A stretch of 64,000 bases of DNA from Pseudomonas gessardii (GTDB taxonomy: Bacteria > Pseudomonadota > Gammaproteobacteria > Pseudomonadales > Pseudomonadaceae), in NCBI RefSeq assembly GCF_001983165.1, contig NZ_MNPU01000034.1, positions 1 to 64,000 of the forward strand. Direction: 5' to 3'. Under the pieces are notes generated by a model that saw only the letters and a program-made list of their open reading frames with translations, was not told the origin of the DNA and searched no databases. Positions 63,001 through 64,000 of this stretch are shown here, one piece after another. Numbering within the stretch: the first letter of the stretch is position 1; every line of letters begins with the position of its first letter. The position numbers and the translations under genes were made by a program.

Positions 63001-63006
63001 GTTATA

Positions 63007-63082
63007 TGGAGCTCTTGAGCGGATTTGAACCGCTGACCTCACCCTTACCAAGGGTGTGCTCTACCAACTGAGCTACAAGAGC
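63007..63082 (-). tRNA. tRNA-Thr (GGT)
   Basis: A 76-base tRNA with anticodon GGT in the CTTGGTAAG loop, acceptor GCTCTTG/CAAGAGC and an encoded 3' CCA. It is the last gene of the Tyr-Gly-Thr tRNA operon. Confidence 0.97.
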
Positions 63083-63108
63083 GAAACATCTTGCACAACC
63101 TGCAAACT

Positions 63109-63182
<74 letters not shown>

Positions 63183-63206
63183 GGAGCTTGCAGCTCACGC
63201 TAAAAA

Positions 63207-63291
<85 letters not shown>

Positions 63292-63304
63292 TAAGCGAGC
63301 CGGC

Positions 63305-63332
63305 ATTTTACATTACGCCGACCTTCTGTCAA
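63305..63332 (-). promoter_or_regulatory. Promoter of the Tyr-Gly-Thr tRNA operon
   Basis: On the minus strand a perfect TTGACA (complement of 63327-63332), a 16-base spacer and TAAAAT (complement of 63305-63310), ending 13 bases before tRNA-Tyr. The GC-rich stretch after the -10 fits a stringent discriminator. Confidence 0.8.
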
Positions 63333-63433
63333 GCATTTTCTCATTAAAAATATGAGGTTAGCTGCGTGACGATCGCTTCACACCAACTTCCCAAGAGGGT
63401 CATCACTGTGGAGCGGGCGCCATTCTATGCAAA

Positions 63434-63880
63434 CTATTCGACAGTTGCAATGCCTTCGCACGGCATTATTTTATGTTTTAACTCATTGAATTCATTAGCA
63501 AGGCTTTCAAACGGCAGATCGTCAGCCAGCCGGCGACTTTCAGGTGCCACACGCAGCCAAAAAGCGGGCGCACCTGCAGCGATCAATGACTGGATCCTGA
63601 CCTTGATATCCAGGCTAGTCAGACGCTGCTCCAGGAACTGCGCCTGTTCCTGATTGGCAAAGCCACCAATATACAGGCAACCGGCCGGCGCCTCTGGAGA
63701 CCTGGGCCGGTCGCGGCGCGTCATTGCGTCGGCCGACTCGCTCAACAACTGAATATCCTGCTGGGAACCCCGGTATAGCGCCAGGGGCGTTACATCCTTC
63801 GCACGCAACGGAGCCTCTTGCTGGTGCCAGACGTAATAAAAGACATTGAGAACCAGCAACAACAGAAACAACCAACGCAT
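63434..63880 (-). CDS. SPOR-domain envelope protein
   Basis: A 148-residue protein with one N-terminal membrane helix (MRWLFLLLLVLNVFYYVWH) and a C-terminal SPOR-like domain (GCLYIGGFANQEQAQFLEQR onwards). SPOR domains bind denuded peptidoglycan. The ATG at 63880, seven bases after the coaX stop, is chosen; the longer frame overlaps coaX in another phase. Confidence 0.8.
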   Translation of the reverse strand: MRWLFLLLLVLNVFYYVWHQQEAPLRAKDVTPLALYRGSQQDIQLLSESADAMTRRDRPRSPEAPAGCLYIGGFANQEQAQFLEQRLTSLDIKVRIQSLIAAGAPAFWLRVAPESRRLADDLPFESLANEFNELKHKIMPCEGIATVE

Positions 63881-63887
63881 AAAAACC

Positions 63888-64000
63888 TCAAGACAAAGGG
63901 CATGCCATCGCCAAGCCAACAAATACCAGGTCTGGAACGAAGCGAGCACCTGGCAGGGCGTCAGCAACCAACTCAGCATCCCCACCCGTCAGGAAAACCG
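63888..64000 (-). CDS. coaX: Type III pantothenate kinase, C-terminal end (partial)
   Basis: The window edge holds the last 36 codons of a frame ending at TGA (63888-63890): [19 protein letters not shown], then [20 protein letters not shown] and the PDLVxxGL ending are typical of CoaX, the pantothenate kinase of CoA synthesis. Most of the gene lies beyond 64000. Confidence 0.85.
   Translation of the reverse strand, partial: VFLTGGDAELVADALPGARFVPDLVFVGLAMACPLS

Overview
The window is a chromosomal segment of a fluorescent Pseudomonas, probably of the P. fluorescens group. Three things support this: the protein sequences (KatA, the FtnA-type ferritin, UvrA, RpoB/RpoC and the riboflavin cluster), the gene order uvrA - ferritin - katA next to the ribosomal super-cluster, and short interspersed repeats with a cgcaggcaagccagctccca core. 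Assignments come from reading the sequence and from knowledge of the families; no database search was run.

Layout. (1) 1-3406: the right end of an IS3-family insertion sequence sits inside btuB (outer-membrane cobalamin receptor), leaving only the receptor's C-terminal part. BtuF, a small membrane protein and RibA follow on the minus strand. (2) 3536-9783, minus strand: a periplasmic solute-binding protein, thiL, nusB and the riboflavin genes ribH, ribBA, ribC, ribD, headed by nrdR. (3) 9923-13582: a YbaY-like lipoprotein and a methyltransferase, then an Abi_2/AbiF-type HEPN protein preceded by a structured presumptive non-coding RNA, then cnoX and a small conserved gene. The Abi locus is the most interesting accessory element here. 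(4) 13664-16953: a four-gene operon (His-rich DUF2796/ZrgA-like protein, MacB-like ATPase and permease, DUF3299 protein) behind a Zur-like operator, probably zinc-limitation responsive. (5) 17074-24434: ompW with an FNR/ANR-like box and accessory metabolic and regulatory genes (sugar-nucleotide reductase-like, GlxA-type regulator, two cysteine hydrolases, tam, LysR regulator, pirin). (6) 24573-32391: ssb, a YajR-like MFS transporter, uvrA, a ferritin, katA and an unrecognised secreted protein.

(7) 32475-63291, minus strand: the translation/transcription super-cluster. In transcription order from the right it is tRNA-Tyr/Gly/Thr, tRNA-Trp-secE-nusG, rplKA, rplJL, rpoBC, rpsL-rpsG-fusA-tuf, the S10 operon, the spc operon and the alpha operon ending in rplQ. 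Several sigma-70 promoters can be read directly (upstream of rpsL, rpsJ, rpsH, rpsM, tRNA-Tyr and tRNA-Trp). Hairpins directly abut new promoters inside the spc and alpha blocks. The second tuf gene found beside these tRNAs in some pseudomonads is absent. (8) 63434-64000: a SPOR-domain protein and the C-terminal end of coaX at the window edge.

Most of the window is core genome. The accessory or altered features are the IS3 insertion in btuB, the AbiF-like protein with its RNA, the interspersed repeats, and the small regions around 21.4-21.8 kb and 31.6-32.4 kb.
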